Positions 1 to 14,700 of a stretch of DNA of 64,000 nt are shown piece after piece. Every line of letters starts with the position of its first letter. The first letter of the stretch is position 1. The position numbers were made by a program, and so were the translations under genes. The notes beneath the pieces are model-generated. The model did no database searches. It was not told the origin of the DNA and worked only from the letters and a program-made list of their open reading frames with translations. Source of the DNA: Montifringilla adamsi. Lineage: Eukaryota; Chordata; Aves; Passeriformes; Passeridae. The stretch spans positions 6,386,001 through 6,450,000 of the forward strand of contig JAGGNK010010225.1 in NCBI GenBank assembly GCA_017590115.1, written 5' to 3'.

Positions 1-3000
1 AAAAACATGCAAACAAACAAACAGTTTCCTCTGCCATGCAATGGAATACCTTTAGCTCAGGCCAGATAGTTTTTATGCAGAGCATGGAGGTAACTGGGAG
101 AAGCAAGTGGCCTCTGAAAGTCACTTTTGTTCTCTATGCTATATCAGGGAAGCAGAAGACACAAAATAAAGGAGTCATTAAAGATAGTTTGGTCCTCTTA
201 GCCAAAGATCTGAGTCTGGAGGCTGTTACTATAGAGGTTTAGGCTGCTACTTTAAGGGGTTTTCCTAGTGGAGTAACAGTCTGCTAACAGTAAACAGAAT
301 GGGAACACAACAGAAATATCATAAGCCTCCCAGTTCAATGCAATCAATATTAAATATTTAATCAAGTCTATTAAAATGGATAGCAATGCAAGTCTTCAAG
401 GAAAACAAGAACTAAAGTAATTTAACAAAAAAGACTTATAAAATAGATTTCTAATTCTGTAAGCAGAGTAACCAAGCATCAGAGACTACAGATTAGACAA
501 GCCTTTTCTGTTTGCTGGTCTCCTTACACATGTTCCAACCCATATTCAACTTTACAGCAAGACAGGTGGCACCCATCTATAAGAATATGAAATAACCCAT
601 TTGCAACACTCTTAGACTATGCTCTGCCCACAATCCCCCAAACATCAACCATGTACATCATCCCAATGCCTCTAATTTATGTCCTGTTTCTTAAAAGCAG
701 TGAGGAGAGTGATCCCAGATCACTTTGCAGAGCAATGGACTATTAATGTGAGTAAAAACTGACCAAAAAAATCTCACATTAAAAAGTCAACTACCCAGCT
801 GTCAATCAAACATCTAAAACATACATTCTTTTAATGGTGGTAAATGTAATATCCTTGAAATTGAAGGGCTATTCAAGTAGCTCTATATAAGTAGAGGCAT
901 ACAGAAGTAAAAAATTATTAACAAATCTCAGAATGAAAACTACACACAAATTCTGACTTGTCAAGCTGTTGGCAGTGGAACTGAAACAGCCATTCCTTGA
1001 CTGAGGTACCCTTACACCATGAATATCATACTCCATACATGCAAAGTAAACTTAGCAAAGAAGATCAGTCAGAACAGAATGATGTTTGACAATCACCAGG
1101 GTGCACTTTCAACCACAGGGAAATTGCCAGCAATCAGTTCTAATACTGAAATATCTTGTTTCACAGCAATTAGAACACAATTTACACAGCACAGAAATTA
1201 TTTCAAGTCACAAGTCATCATAAAACACGTTCTTTCTAGGAGGTGGTGAATTTTACCAACTCTAAGGTCTGCCTATATTTTTCAGCATGCAATTCAGCTG
1301 GAATTTCACATTTAAGGTCCAGTTATTAATATGATGCCAAAACACCCTTGGTCAGCAGCCCTGGGACTAAAACACGCCTTTGCACTGATTCAGTTGCACT
1401 CTTACTTTGAGTTGGCACAAACCATTTGTTGGGCAGCTCAGACAAAGTTTGCAAGCCCAACCAAACAGACTTTTTCGTCAGCTCAGAAGAAATTCTTGTT
1501 GACATGGCTGTCCATGTGGCAGTATAACTTGTTTTGGTCCTGTTTGCACAGACAAGATCAAAACACTGGTCGTGGTACTTGGAAGCCAACTACAATTTTC
1601 ATGTTCTATATCTGTAGGGAAAATAGGAACAAATTGAAGCTTTAAGAATGCCCCTTAAAATGCCAGGTAATCTTTCAGAAGACAGAAAGAAGTTTTTAAG
1701 CACTGTGTTGGACATCTAATCTGAGTCATATTACATACTTGAACAACTTTGAGGGCTCAGAAAGAATAAAAATTAATGGCATTTAATAAAAGCAAAATTT
1801 CTTTGGCAATTTCTATCTTGCTAACCTTAAAACACCAGTTCCAAACTGGATTCAAGGGACACTTTATTGGTACAGAAGGCAATTTCTTGCACTCTATCAC
1901 TGTTTGGTGATGGACGTTTAACAACCTGGCTGATCAAGTGTATTAATGAGGCACTAAAATGTTTTAAGGCATAAAGAAGGTGTTAAAATTTCTTTGATAC
2001 ATTCTATGCATTTAAAGGCAACTAATTTAAAAGTTTCAGGTCTTCTTGATGGGCATATAAAAAGGTTTGTTATCCAGAGATTTTCCTCATTATTCGCTTT
2101 CGGAGTTCATTTACCCTTGATTCATTTATTAATTCCAGCAGGCTTTACTGTTCTCAGACAAGGAAAAAAACCACCATTTCATATACTTTGGCAGTTATGG
2201 TAGATTAGGAAAGAAAAAGACAGGAAACAGAAGAACAATCCATAACCCAAAAATGGCAATAAACTTCACCTATATTGCTCACTTCTCCTCTAATTTATCT
2301 ATCCTGTAACAATGATATAGCTAAGGGCTGAATTCAGAAGGCTTCAGAAGAGAGAGAGACTACTCTTTTCAGGGGCAAGGTGAACTGGCCCTAACTATTC
2401 CAGGGATAATTATGCTTCACTAGCTAGTGAAGAGTTTTCAATGAACCTGTTCATTAATTGAAATTCAGGGAGATTTTTTTTGCAGTGCAAACCAGCAAGA
2501 GTTTTGCTTTATTTCCTGTACAAACAAGCAGAAGGTATGAATCTGAATTAACTGCTCTTCAGGAAGAAAGGAAAGAACTAAGCAAGGCTCTGAATAGTTA
2601 TCAGCTAGGGAAAAGCTCTAAGGAATAGCAAGCAACAAATTTGTCTGAATTATAATTGGTTGCCTTACCTACTCCTAGAGAAATCTTACAAAAATTTAGG
2701 GATGTATTCAGGACTGTATCCTAAAAGACTAGATGCTTAAACTCACTAACAGCATCATAAACTTTTTTTTTTCCAGATCTAAGGAGACCCACTTCAAGGC
2801 ACCTGTAGGTTTTTTGCCTTACTATCATAAGCACTCTGTTCTAAAAACTGCTTGTAAATCTAGCTAGAAGTCTTTGTAAAGCCTAAGCCTATTTTTCCTT
2901 ATGGTCAGATTTTACTTGTTTCCCTTTATACCAAGGCCAGCACTTACCATTCTTTTCCTGGTTTTGTTTTTTTTTCCCCCTTTTCTCTGTGGTGTATCTG

Positions 3001-5733
3001 GACTCAAAAACGTTGTCTCCACCTCTTGTTTGTTTTACTAAACAAGAACGCCAAGCTCTCCAAAATCATTACCTTGGCAAGAGCTGCCCACAAACAATGT
3101 AAGTGCATCAAGGTGGTTTTACAGCTGAAGCAAATAGCCCTGCTGAGAAACACCACCTCTTAGCCCAGGGATTCAGTTAGCACACCCATGCTGCCCTAGA
3201 CAGGATAATATAATTGGGCACTGCTTTTGGGGTGGACTGCTCTTGGTGATGGACTCTTTTGTTCTGGATGTTTCTGGGATCTGCCAACAAGTCCCTACTT
3301 TTATTTTGTATGATGTAATTTCCATAGAGTTTGCCAAAAGTGTCATTTGGCTAACCAATCCATCAGGAAAAGCAACAGATCTCTGTGAAACTGCATAAAG
3401 GACAGAACGGAAGCAGATATTAAGCATAGATAAGCCAAGACATCTTTTACCACTTGAGGTACCGATGATTGAACACTTTCAAGGAAGAGTTGCACCAGAA
3501 TCCTAGATCTTGATTCATCAGTGTCACGTCAGTGCTATTTATATATGTCAGAGTCTGTCCAGAAATTAAATTCCCAAGGTTTTACTTACTTTACTTTTAC
3601 TAGTTGTAATTTTCTGTTTGTAGTTTACTAGATGTTGGGACAAAAGGCAAAAGAGAACATGACCAGTGGTTCATTTTTCATAATGGTTATTTTTTTAAGG
3701 GATTGACAGAGGCTTTTTTCTCCAATTATAACTGCTGCTTTGAGAAGACAGTCAAATAACGATCCCCATATCCATGGCATAAATCTTTTTTTATTAGGCT
3801 ATGTTTTACCATTAGTGTTTGGCCTTCCTATGCAATTACAGTTCATCAAGCACAAAAAGTATTTGTCAGTCTATTAATTTTCTGCTGGAATCCTCCATTA
3901 TTTCTCACTTGAGTGTGCAGATCAAGCTTCTTCAGGATCCAACTGGTAGTGACCCCTGTCATTAAAGAGGAATTCCATCCACTTCTCAAGCCTTTCACTG
4001 CATCAGTGGCTCCTAACTTTCTCATGCAAATTCTGTCAAGCCAAAAATGTCTGCGCCTGTTCTCAGTCCAGTGATGAATTATTTTGGAAAGCATGAGTAA
4101 AATCAATTCAGTCACTTGAGTTAAGTCAGCATGAAAAATAAGCTGCGCTTTCGCCATATGCGCTGATTGAAATTTTCAAGCATGGAAATCTTAAAAATGG
4201 CTAATTCTCCACACGTCATTCCAGGTTGTTTTATAAATCCTCACAGAGGAAGGAAAAATTATTCATGGCTAATGAAAAATGGTTCAGTAATTGTAAACTT
4301 ATGAGCATTTAAAGTCACACATTTGTTTAAATTTTCCCTGAAATAAGGTATGAGTTAATGCTGCTCAACTTTAAAGCTAATCAATTATCAATAACGTCCC
4401 TTGCTTTAAGTCTGTTTTAGTATACAATAAGTGTGGCTGTATCATATTTTTAAGTATCTTTTTTTTTTTAAAAATACAATAAATGACAATGACATGACAT
4501 TCATGAATCAAGATCTAGGATTCTAAGATATTCCCAGAAATATGTGATTCCTCCAGAATTAACTCTACCATATTCAAAACACTCAGTACTTAGTGACTTT
4601 TCTGCACTATGTGAATCCTGATGACCTATTTTTTTCTGTTGTTTAAACTGTTGTCTTGCATACAATATACAGGAAGAATACAGTGGCTAAAACAACAAAA
4701 TTATGCCAGTGGTCATGTGTCACAGATTGGGATAGGGACAGCTCCAGCCAGTAGGGAGGGAGGGCGGAATAATGGGCTGTGCAGTCAACACAACCATATT
4801 ACCTATAAGTCAGGGTACACCAAGCTTGTAGTCACTGCTTACACAGAAAAGGGGAAGAATCTTTGAGCTTTTGGACCCCGACCCACTACACTGGCATTTG
4901 CTCATACAGCACAGGAGCCAAAATTTCCTTGGTACTCCATAGAGTCAAATGGAGGGAGACAAATCCCACTTAAAAGCTTTCAGCTTTGAAGCTAATTGAG
5001 GGCTAGGGAAAGTGAGATAATATGTCAGTGATCATTACAGGTATGACAGTAACTGTTATCTTGCATTTATTTTATTTGATGGCCATGGATGTAAAGTCCA
5101 GAATTATGGCAGATATAGGGTTAAAACAGTCAAAGAAGTATAAAAGAAGAAAGTAGGGTAAAAATACTGAGTTGAAGCAAATGAAAAGAGCTATAGTGCA
5201 GAGCATAAGAGAAGATTAAAAGACCTACAATCCTTTAAGGAAATACTACTAACTAAATGTAAATCAGTGAAGAGTATTGAGCTAAAGACTATTTTTCTCT
5301 CCCAATTTCCTCACTGATCTCTCTGTCAAAAGTTTGATCCATCTAGAATAAAAAGGAGAAAAAAGTGCATAAAAAGGAAATAAGGATCTCAGAGTTAGGC
5401 CTCTAGTATTTTCACCTGACCTATTTCTCATCACTAACAAGCTACAGTTTTATGTTAGAAAGGTAAAGCATCTGTGTAATCTTAGTCAATAGTGTTCTCA
5501 TTAGGAGTAACTAATGTTCTTGCAATTGTTTGAAACACTTTATTTGCTATAGGAGCAAGGTCAAAGTCTTGCAGAAGTAAATTAATTGTAGCAGTGTTTG
5601 TGCTAGTTGAGAACACCTGCAGCTATTCCTGAGACCCCATGGTCAATGACACTAACCTAACCTGGGAAGCAATGATATGAAAGTAATGACCTTGTCAGTT
5701 AAATAATCTTGCTGGTTTTAAAGATAAGGAATT
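1..5733. other. AT-rich intergenic DNA, no gene seen
   Basis: Only short open frames occur here, the longest about 100 codons, and none resembles a known protein or has convincing flanking splice sites. The first bases are a short (AAAC)n run. On the - strand much of 1-2.5 kb is T-rich and reads like UTR or conserved noncoding DNA, but nothing proves it. In mammals the region upstream of SGO1 is a long gene desert towards ZNF385D, which fits. Confidence 0.6.
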
Positions 5734-5780
5734 AAAAACAAACAAACAAACAAACAAAACAAAACAAAACAAAACAAAAA
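5734..5780 (+). repeat. (AAAC)n / (AAAAC)n simple repeat
   Basis: Four AAAC-type units pass directly into five AAAAC units, then into a C-rich stretch. This is an ordinary microsatellite, possibly grown from the poly(A) tail of an old retroposon, though no retroposon body can be recognised beside it. Confidence 0.9.
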
Positions 5781-8700
5781 CCTCCCTCCCACCACCCTAC
5801 AATATTTTAGCATACCTAATACCTTTTAAATAATGATTCAGATGTAAAATCAACATCATGGGATCAGTACCTTCCATGGTGCTTTTTCATCTACATTTAT
5901 TCCTTTATATTTCATTTTAGTGGGGTTGCATGTGTTCAACTATGCCAAATACACAAGTGTACACTGTTCCAAGTTTACACTGCAGGCAGTGTCCACACAG
6001 GTTTGTTCACAGGTCTGCTGGATCTGATCAGAGCACAGGCTCTCTCCCCCTGACAGTGACTAAATGCTTTTGAAACAGTTCATGTAATAGTTGATCTCAG
6101 TCATGAATTGAGTCTGTGGCAGAGCTAACACCTTGATGTTAGTCAGTGATCAAATGCTCTCAGTGAGAAAATGCCTGCTACCTCAGGCTATGTTTCAGAT
6201 TAAAGTCAGATCCAGTGTTAGGTTTTTTATGTCTTATATATTTGTATTACATTTTTAAGCTCTTCTTGAAAGTTGTAACACCAACATAAAAACATAATCA
6301 AGAGATTCATATATTTTAAGCATTTTGATTCTCTCACAACATTTCATAATTTTTAAATACTCATGTAACCACCTCCTGTGAAAACCAATAGCAAAAAAAA
6401 AAAAAAGCTTTCATCTTGTTAATAGTGTGAACAGATGCCAGTAACAGTGGATCCTTCTACTTCTGACAGAGCAGACATTACTGGACAGATGATCCATCCA
6501 TATGAGAAACTAGCAGTAGGACACCTGATACGTATCTGCCCCATGCTAAGACAGCAGGGATTCTCTGATTTGCATGGGATTTTGAACCAATCTGCAGCAG
6601 CTGCATGTTTTCAGTGTAAGTGTTTTCGTTGTGGCCCTTTTCTTCTATTCATAATTGCTTAGTGGCCAGTAGGTTTAAAAAGTGTGGAAGAGAGTAGAAC
6701 TCATTTTCTTTTACCTCAGTGATTTTGACAGGAAACTTAATCACTTGATTCTAAGTTAAGAGGGCAGGAGATTATCTGCACTCTCCTTGGTGTGGTTACA
6801 CTGCCATATAGCCAAGAGAACATAGATTCCATGAGAGGCAATGTTTCAGCAAGACTGTAGCTGAGGGTTAAAGCTTCTCAGTTCCCATATAAGAGAATAA
6901 ATTCACTTTTTAAAATCAACTGTATTTCCCTATTGTGACTTTTACAGGCTGGCAACCAGCAGACTGCCAGAATGGGCAAAAGGACTTAGTCATCATGTGG
7001 CCATGTTGCACACATGCCTGATAACCTAGCGTAACAAACCTCCTGAAATGTGACAGGATGATTTTAGTTGAAATGCAGTTCATGGACCTACCTCAGGATT
7101 TTAATTTGTGGAGTTATAAATATTGGGGAAATATCTAGATCTTGACTCAACACAAGGATAGGGTATTCCAAGCACTGTCACTGAGGCATATTTTTGCAAG
7201 TGTACTGATGAAAGTAAAATAAACAGGGCCCTAAAGACCCTCAGTTAAACAAACACTGTTGCCATCTGTTATCCTTTCAGTTAATACAATCTCTAACTCC
7301 AACAGCTACAACTTGATGCCAAATATATGAAGGCGTGCCGCCATCTGAAAAACACATGAATATATCCTGAGAATAAGGCATATACTGTGCACCAACTTAT
7401 ATTTAGTAAATAACTTCTGTTTAACATTAAACCTCCTCGTACTTCTCATGCAGTTGCCTAGCTGCAAATGCAATGTCAGGTATTTTTATCTTGTGCAAGA
7501 CTATGCTTCCACGAGCAATTATAATCTAATTAAAGTCATTAATGTTTATGCCCTAGGGAAACATTCAGTTATTTGTAGGCATATGAGTTTTTCCTGTCTT
7601 CCAATCCTTGTTGTAATTTCTGCTTTGTTGAGCACTTCTAAATATCCACAAGTTACTTCACTTGCCACCTTAAAGCTGTGCCACCATGTAGCCAGCCTAT
7701 GGCACTGTTTTCAGTGCTTCTATTTAAAATTATACTGAATTAAAATGGGTAAAATATCTATTAAAATTTCAAAACTGGAGCAGCTTTTGAAGCTAGGATT
7801 TCTTTTTTCCTTTTACCAAAAGACGTTCAAGTTCTTCATACCATAAACCATGCCTTAATCAGAGTTCAGAATTGTCTGTGCCTTTCAAATGCAAGCAGAT
7901 ACCTAGGAGTGTCTGAAAGAATACACCAGTGATTTCAGAACCTAGGGCACTACTATAATCCTCTATAAAAAGCTATTTTGGAGCTAGGAAGTGTCAGTGA
8001 GGTAAAGATTTTAAGATAGGGTTGGAAAATTTCCTATTGTTTATAAATTATATAGCAAATCTTTTCACCACTAAATTAATAATATTTTGTAAAGTGCTAG
8101 AGTTTTATTTTCAGAGTTCTGCTGGGACTTGATCCATAGACACCAAAGATAATCTGAAGGATCCCACTGATTTAAGCAAGCTCTGGAGCTAACTTCAGTG
8201 TCTCTCAGTGTCAGAACACAGGCCACGAGGCAAAAGAAGGAACAGTGGTACAATTTTCACAGGGTGTCTCTAATAACTTCCCAGGTTTCCAGGTTAGGGC
8301 TTTTTCTGCTTGGAACTGGGAATGTTTGGGTGCAAGGTGAAACAGCCAGCCAAAGAACACATGATTTCATTTCAAGCAATCCAACTCAATTACTGCAGAG
8401 GGTGTGGGAAGTGATCTGTCTGTATCACTGACAGCCCAAGGGAGGATCACTGCTGATGGCCTGTGACAAGCAAAACATTTTCACAGCTATGTCTACTGGT
8501 CTATCACCAAAAAATGTTCCCCATCATTTTAGAGAAAATGGGATTTTAAATACAGCTGTGAAAAAAAGTATTTTTTCATGTAATTCCACATTTCAAACCT
8601 TTTTCACTCTACATGAGTATGCAACTAAAGCTTCTTGAAGGTTTTCACCAAGAGAAAGCATGCTTTCCCTGACAATTCCAGATCAGGTTCACCATGGTGT

Positions 8701-11700
8701 ACAGCCTGGTCGAAACCAGGGGTGTAAGTTTAAGCCTTTTTATAACACAGCATGAGCACCATGTTTTCTTGGGGTGGAACTGTTGCATATATATGCTATC
8801 TATAAACACTCAAACATTTTACTGCAGCCAGGACTTGATCCCAATAGAGTTTGTGAACTTGATTGTTGTGGTTTGGGACAACTGCTTGTCCACCTTCATC
8901 TCTTTCCAGCATGAGGTCAAGATAGCTGCCCCAAACTAAGCTAAATATACTTCAGTTTGACAACCAGTCATTTAATGACAAAAGTAATTTCAGTAAAATA
9001 TTCCCAACCAGTGGCAGTAATGCTCCTTTTGGAACACATTCTAAATAGCAATCAGCACAGCCAGCCTGACCTTGTCTGAAATCTGTTCAGAAGACATTTA
9101 ATTAATGAGACTAGAAAACTAGAATAGAGTCTGACGTGGCCTGTATTCTCCACAGACTGGGGTGCTTTTTAGCTGGAGTGCCCTTTACTAGGGGTCTGCT
9201 GGCTGTAAAGCACAGTCCCATGGTCAAGGCAGTATGGGTCATCAACATGGAGTCAGCAGGATTTAAGCACATATTGTTACAGACAAGTTGTTCTAAATAT
9301 GGATTATGAAATCATTGATCCTTGGGAATTATTCTTAATATCTGCAGAATTAAGAAATGCAGACAGACATTCTGTCTCAATAACATAAGCATAACTTTAT
9401 TTATAATGTTTTTTAAGTGGACTTAAGAGCATGTATAGAAATAGTCTTTTGCAAACTGTTGTGACCACAATCCTAGGGGAAAAAAAAGTAAAACCCAAAA
9501 TATTTTTCTCTATTTTCAAACTAGAAAGATGTCAAGCAGTTCTGAACAGCTGAGTTGCTTGTATTACTCAGGAGAAATGTTCAACAACATTTAGGAATGT
9601 AAACTCCATATATTTTAGGTTCCTTTAGCATACCTTGTTTAGTGTGTATGTCAGGACATCGTAAGTTTAAGCATTATGCTGAGAAGGTTTAATGATCTGC
9701 TACTTGCATCACGTATCTCCAGCCCACACTTTATGGTCCAAGCTATTAACTGAAAGTTTGGTATATGACTACAGGTTAAAATGGATTTATTTGATTAATG
9801 TGTGTATACAAGTGTGGGTTCTCTTGTGAACTATTCAAGTGTTGATTTTAATTGAGCTACAGCTGGTGCTGACTGTGTCTGTCAGAGAGTAGGGATTTAC
9901 TGACTGATTGACTGTCTCTCCCTTTTAACCTGGATGAAGATGTGTTCAGGAAGAAGTGAAATTTCCTGATGATACAAAACCACAGGGAGAATAGAAAAAA
10001 AGAAAAGAGCAATAAACTGAATGAAAATAAGAGCGCATAAAATCAAGTAGGTTTATATAAAAGGAATGAAACTAGACATACCAGTTAGAAAATGCATGAA
10101 ATCAGGGATTTTGTTTGTAAATCTCCAAATCAACAGGGGAGGAAGGAAGAGGGGAAAAAAACAGATAAGAGCTACTATTCCAATGACAATGCAAATCTCC
10201 TTTGGAGAGGCAGAATAAATTAAATGAATGGACTTTTAAAACCCTTCAGCTGAGAACGTCTCTCCCTTGTTGGCAGAGCTAGATACAGCTGTTCAAATGG
10301 TACCACAGAAGAAAAGCAGAAAATCAGAAAAAGAAAGAAATTTCAAAAATGTTCCTTCTTGCTCAAGGATGTCAAAAATCCTACGTAACTTGTAATAAGT
10401 ACTACTTATCCTAAGAAAAGGCAGAGAAACCAAATGCAAATTGCCAAGGTGTAACCAAAAGTATAAAAGAGAAATAGAGCTATCCAGTTAGAAACAAACC
10501 AAAAAAAATAAATAAAATAAAATCCCCCAAACCTCCACAGATTTCCTCATCTGGAAAAGCACTGCATAATTTAACACTTGCCATTATTTTGCCTGAATAG
10601 AAGTACTGGACAGTGATCTAGAAAGAGGCCACCACAAGAGCTCTTTCCAGATATTCTGGATGTGCAAAACCAACACCCCACATCTATCCTGCCCCTATTC
10701 CATCTTCCAGCATTAACAGAGCAAATCCTGCCCTTCTGTAGGTGGGAAAGTCACTTCTGTATTTCAAGTTTTTCTTCTGTTTCCTTTCCTCTTTTTCACC
10801 AGTAATGTCATTGCCGTCTTTCTATAAAATGTGATCTGTTCTTTACATGAAGGTTTAATATCCTTTTTTTTTTTCCTCCTCTCTTGCAGGGGAGAAATAC
10901 AGTAATTTTTCATTCTCCTTAACATATATCTAGTTGCTGCCCACAGTTATAAATTAAGATGTTCTACAAATATGGTTTGTTTTCATGATGCATATTTTTA
11001 TTCACTGAGAAAGAATGTGTTCTATGTAAAAATAATTGAGGAAATTGAAGAAAAAAGGAATTATTTAGAAAATCAAAGTGGTTCTGAATAATGTCCCTAG
11101 TATGATTTTGCATGTCTAGGAAGCTGATTTTCAAGAAGTTTCTCACTTTTTTATACAGGAGAAGTCATGAGAACACTCTGTGCCAGGTTTGCCAGTATCT
11201 CGAAGGCTTGAAAATCTCAACTGTCATCTGACTCGACAGGTCATGGAAGCAGATGTACTTCTAAAAACACACACGGGAGCTGGGAGCGAAGACATACAAT
11301 GTGTGGGACTGTGATGCCATCATGTCACTGAGAATTTTGTCTTTTAACTTGGATTTCAGAGCATAAACCCCTCTAACTGGCCAATCTTAAGCTCCTCTCT
11401 CCAGTGTTGTGGCTTCTCTCCTGTTCTATAACCCTGGTTGCCAGATATATCTGCCAACAGATGGCTGATAGGAAGAACTGGCTCTTTTTGGCACAGGGGG
11501 TCACTAAACAGGAAAGAGCCCTGTGCTCAATCTAATGCGCAATAAAATGTGAAGCTTGAGCTGAAATGACAGTCTATTCCTGGTAAATGAAATCAGACAG
11601 GTCTAAAGAAGGTATAGAAAGTGTAAGAATTTATTCACACAGTAGTCAGAACAACCTCTCAAAAATACCTATACTCATCCATCTCAGAGGAATTCAGTGC

Positions 11701-14700
11701 ATGCTAAAAACACTAAAAAATAGAATAATAGAGAAAAAATTAACCCACAAAAAAAATACACACACTCCCAGTAGTAACCTCTGATCACTGAGTATCACAA
11801 TGACAGAGAGAGCCATAAATTCCCCAAGTTCTTTGTTACAGTGTGCACAGTACAGTGCAGAATAATAATGAGTAGGTGCTCCTGCTGTTGACACTTCTTT
11901 AAATAGTGTCCCGTTCATATGGATAGAAAAGAAACAAGCTGTGAGGAAAAGCTACTGAGAGTTCTTCATACTTAGCAGAGTATAGAGAAGGTGTTTACAG
12001 TGTGGTATCCCCTCCTTTTTTCCTCCAAGTATAATCTGTTCTCTACACAAGAAATAAATTAGGTGTCTTTCCAGATTTTATGAAGAACATTTAGAAGAGA
12101 GATACAAGTATGAAATAAATTAAAAATATTCATGGGGGGAAAAAGTAAAAATATCTAAAAACAGTAACATGCTGAATCTTTAAAAAATTGCACCAAGATT
12201 GACAGCTATGGCTTCATCCTTGCAGGTTTGTACATACGTTGTCAAATATACCAATATCCTGTATTTCCATTTTATTGCAATATATACTGTATTTCTATTT
12301 TATTCCAGCAAAAGGAGATAGCCTTTGCTTTGGCCAGCAAGTCTGATATTTTTTTCTGTGCTAGAGTAATTAAAAACAAAGCCAAAAAGCTTCTAATTCC
12401 TAAAAGGATGTATTGAAATCCCACAGGATTTTTTATTATCTTCCTCCAAAGTACTATTTATAAATTCTGTCTTTGACAGCCTTTCTGCAAACTATTTGTA
12501 AAGCACATTCACTTGCAGAGTAATCTGGCTCCACCAAGTGATGATTGCTGTGATTGCTAGTCAACACCTGGACCTAAGAAAACACCTAATTTGGTAACAT
12601 GGGGTTTTGCTGGATAGCTTTGAACTTCACTATATCATACATTTTAAATAGATTATCTTGAAGTGTAGATGGTAAGTGAAGACACTGAAGCAAAGCAAGG
12701 AACGTACTTGTCCCATTGGATAACGATGAAATTTTGTCTTACAAAAGTACCCACTGGATTACTATTAGTAACTCCACCAATAACACCTGTGAGAATAATT
12801 GTAGGCGGGTAGGAGGGAGGAAGGAGAGTAAATTATTTTCCTGAAATTCATTCCACACCTTAGAGGTGCAGATAGATAATGAGAGAAAGTCTACTGGAAT
12901 ATCAAGAATGTGTATGAATGAACTTGCTACACTGTCCTTAATGTAAGGTCTAAGAGAACATGCTCTGGACAGATAAAAACAAAGTGGATGAAAATCACAG
13001 GTGTAAAGAAGATTAATATAAAATGTTTTCTGCAAAACTAATTTTGAACGATGGCACATTCTGAAAGGGAAGTTTGTTAAGCACTTCAGGTGGTCAGGGA
13101 GAGACTATGAAAAGCCTGATGGTGAAACTGGAATTGCTTTGGATGCTGCCTGCATTGACTTTGTGAACCCACCCAAAGACCCTGGGCTTAGATTTTGCAA
13201 GCTCACAGGGGCATGAAAAAGTAGCTCTGCTGAAATTTGAAACTACCATGATGCAGTTGATAGGTTTTAAATATCACTCTTAATCAATTGTAAATTTAAC
13301 CATAAACAGCATTATACATAATATACCTAACATCATTGCTACTTGCAGTTGTTATTTTTGGTGAGGAAAACTATGAAAAGGCTGAGCAAACTCAGAGTTT
13401 TACTTTGATTAATTCTTTACAGAAAAACCAATGCGAGGCGTTGGCAGCTATTAGTAAGGATCATAAACCAATGCCCATGGATGTACACACATGGGACACA
13501 CAAACTATTAGAAATTAATTTAATATATATGAATATCTTTGGATTATCATTCTCTCTGCCATTGTCCATAGCTATACAATAATGCAGTGTTTGTTTAATT
13601 TGGGTGTTCTCAGTTATGTGTTCTGTTCCTTTGAAAAGACTGGCTGACGAGGAAGCCTGCTCCACGTAACAGGAGATAGATAACTCAGCATGGCCAAGGG
13701 AGAGAAAACCAGAGGGCACCACAAGAAGGAACAGACAAGACATTCACAAGAAAGAACAGTCTGGAAAGAAATTGCAAACAGGACTACACAGAAATTTTGG
13801 GCACCCAGCAGCTCAGACCTAGGGTCTGTCTGCAGTGATAGTGGACAAGAAGAGAACAATGCAAAAATCTTTTTCCTGTGTGCATCACCTCAAGTTGCCT
13901 TAAGTTTTCTTCATACAAAAAAGTAGAAATGCAACTATTTATTTAAATAAAGGTTAGCTTTGTTTAGCCTAGAATTGTTTGGATCTTTTGGGGGAGCTCA
14001 TTATAAGATGAAAGCCATTTCACATCAAAGCTGTATTCCACTCTGCATCTTGTCACAGGAGGGAACAGACAACCTTGCAGACCAATAGAAGCTGCTAGTG
14101 TCCTAGATCCTGGTGTTATTCTGAGAAAGGGCAGGGGGATGTGAATAAAATAGCAAGGAAAATCACCTCTAGATCTGAACTGACTCCTTTTGAAGAACAC
14201 ATTGAGATGCTTCTAAAAGCCAGATTTTTGCTTAGATTTCCTGTTCGTCTGACACTGCACCAATGGAGGGGAGTGTGGGGGGGAATTACAGGTGTTCTTT
14301 ATGCTGAAGATCAGGGGCAAATAAAAATCTTGGGCTTTTTTTCTAGGTTTTCATCAAGATCCTATCCTTAGCATTCTAGGACTCTATTCCTTGGAAATTT
14401 CAGACTTCTTATGACTTATGGGCTTCAGTATCAATTAGAGAGAAATGCAATCCTTGGAATCCTGAACAATTAGTGTTATTGTCTCTAACAAAAGCTAGCA
14501 ACTTCAAATTCCACTGGCTCATAAGAAGACAGCCACTCCAGGATTAAAACTCACAGTTATTCCAAACTGTAAACTGACTGCCCAGCAAACAGCAGTGTAA
14601 TCAGGAAGCAAAGAGCAATAAGCTGGTAGAATACAATACAAATTAAAAGGAAGTGTAGATCTTAGTAAAATCTGTGCTGAAGGCTGAACTGAAGAAAATA

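Noticed and set aside
1326..1645. Overlapping + and - open frames of about 90-100 codons
   Set aside because: Neither shows a family signature, and overlapping antisense frames of this size are expected by chance over this much DNA.
3846..4157. 103-codon - strand open frame, superficially protein-like
   Set aside because: No recognisable domain, no convincing splice sites or promoter, and it is isolated in intergenic DNA. It could be a repeat-derived fragment but cannot be supported.
11540..11560. AATAAA as the poly(A) signal of an upstream gene
   Set aside because: No exon or transcript-like structure lies upstream. The hexamer is common by chance in AT-rich DNA.
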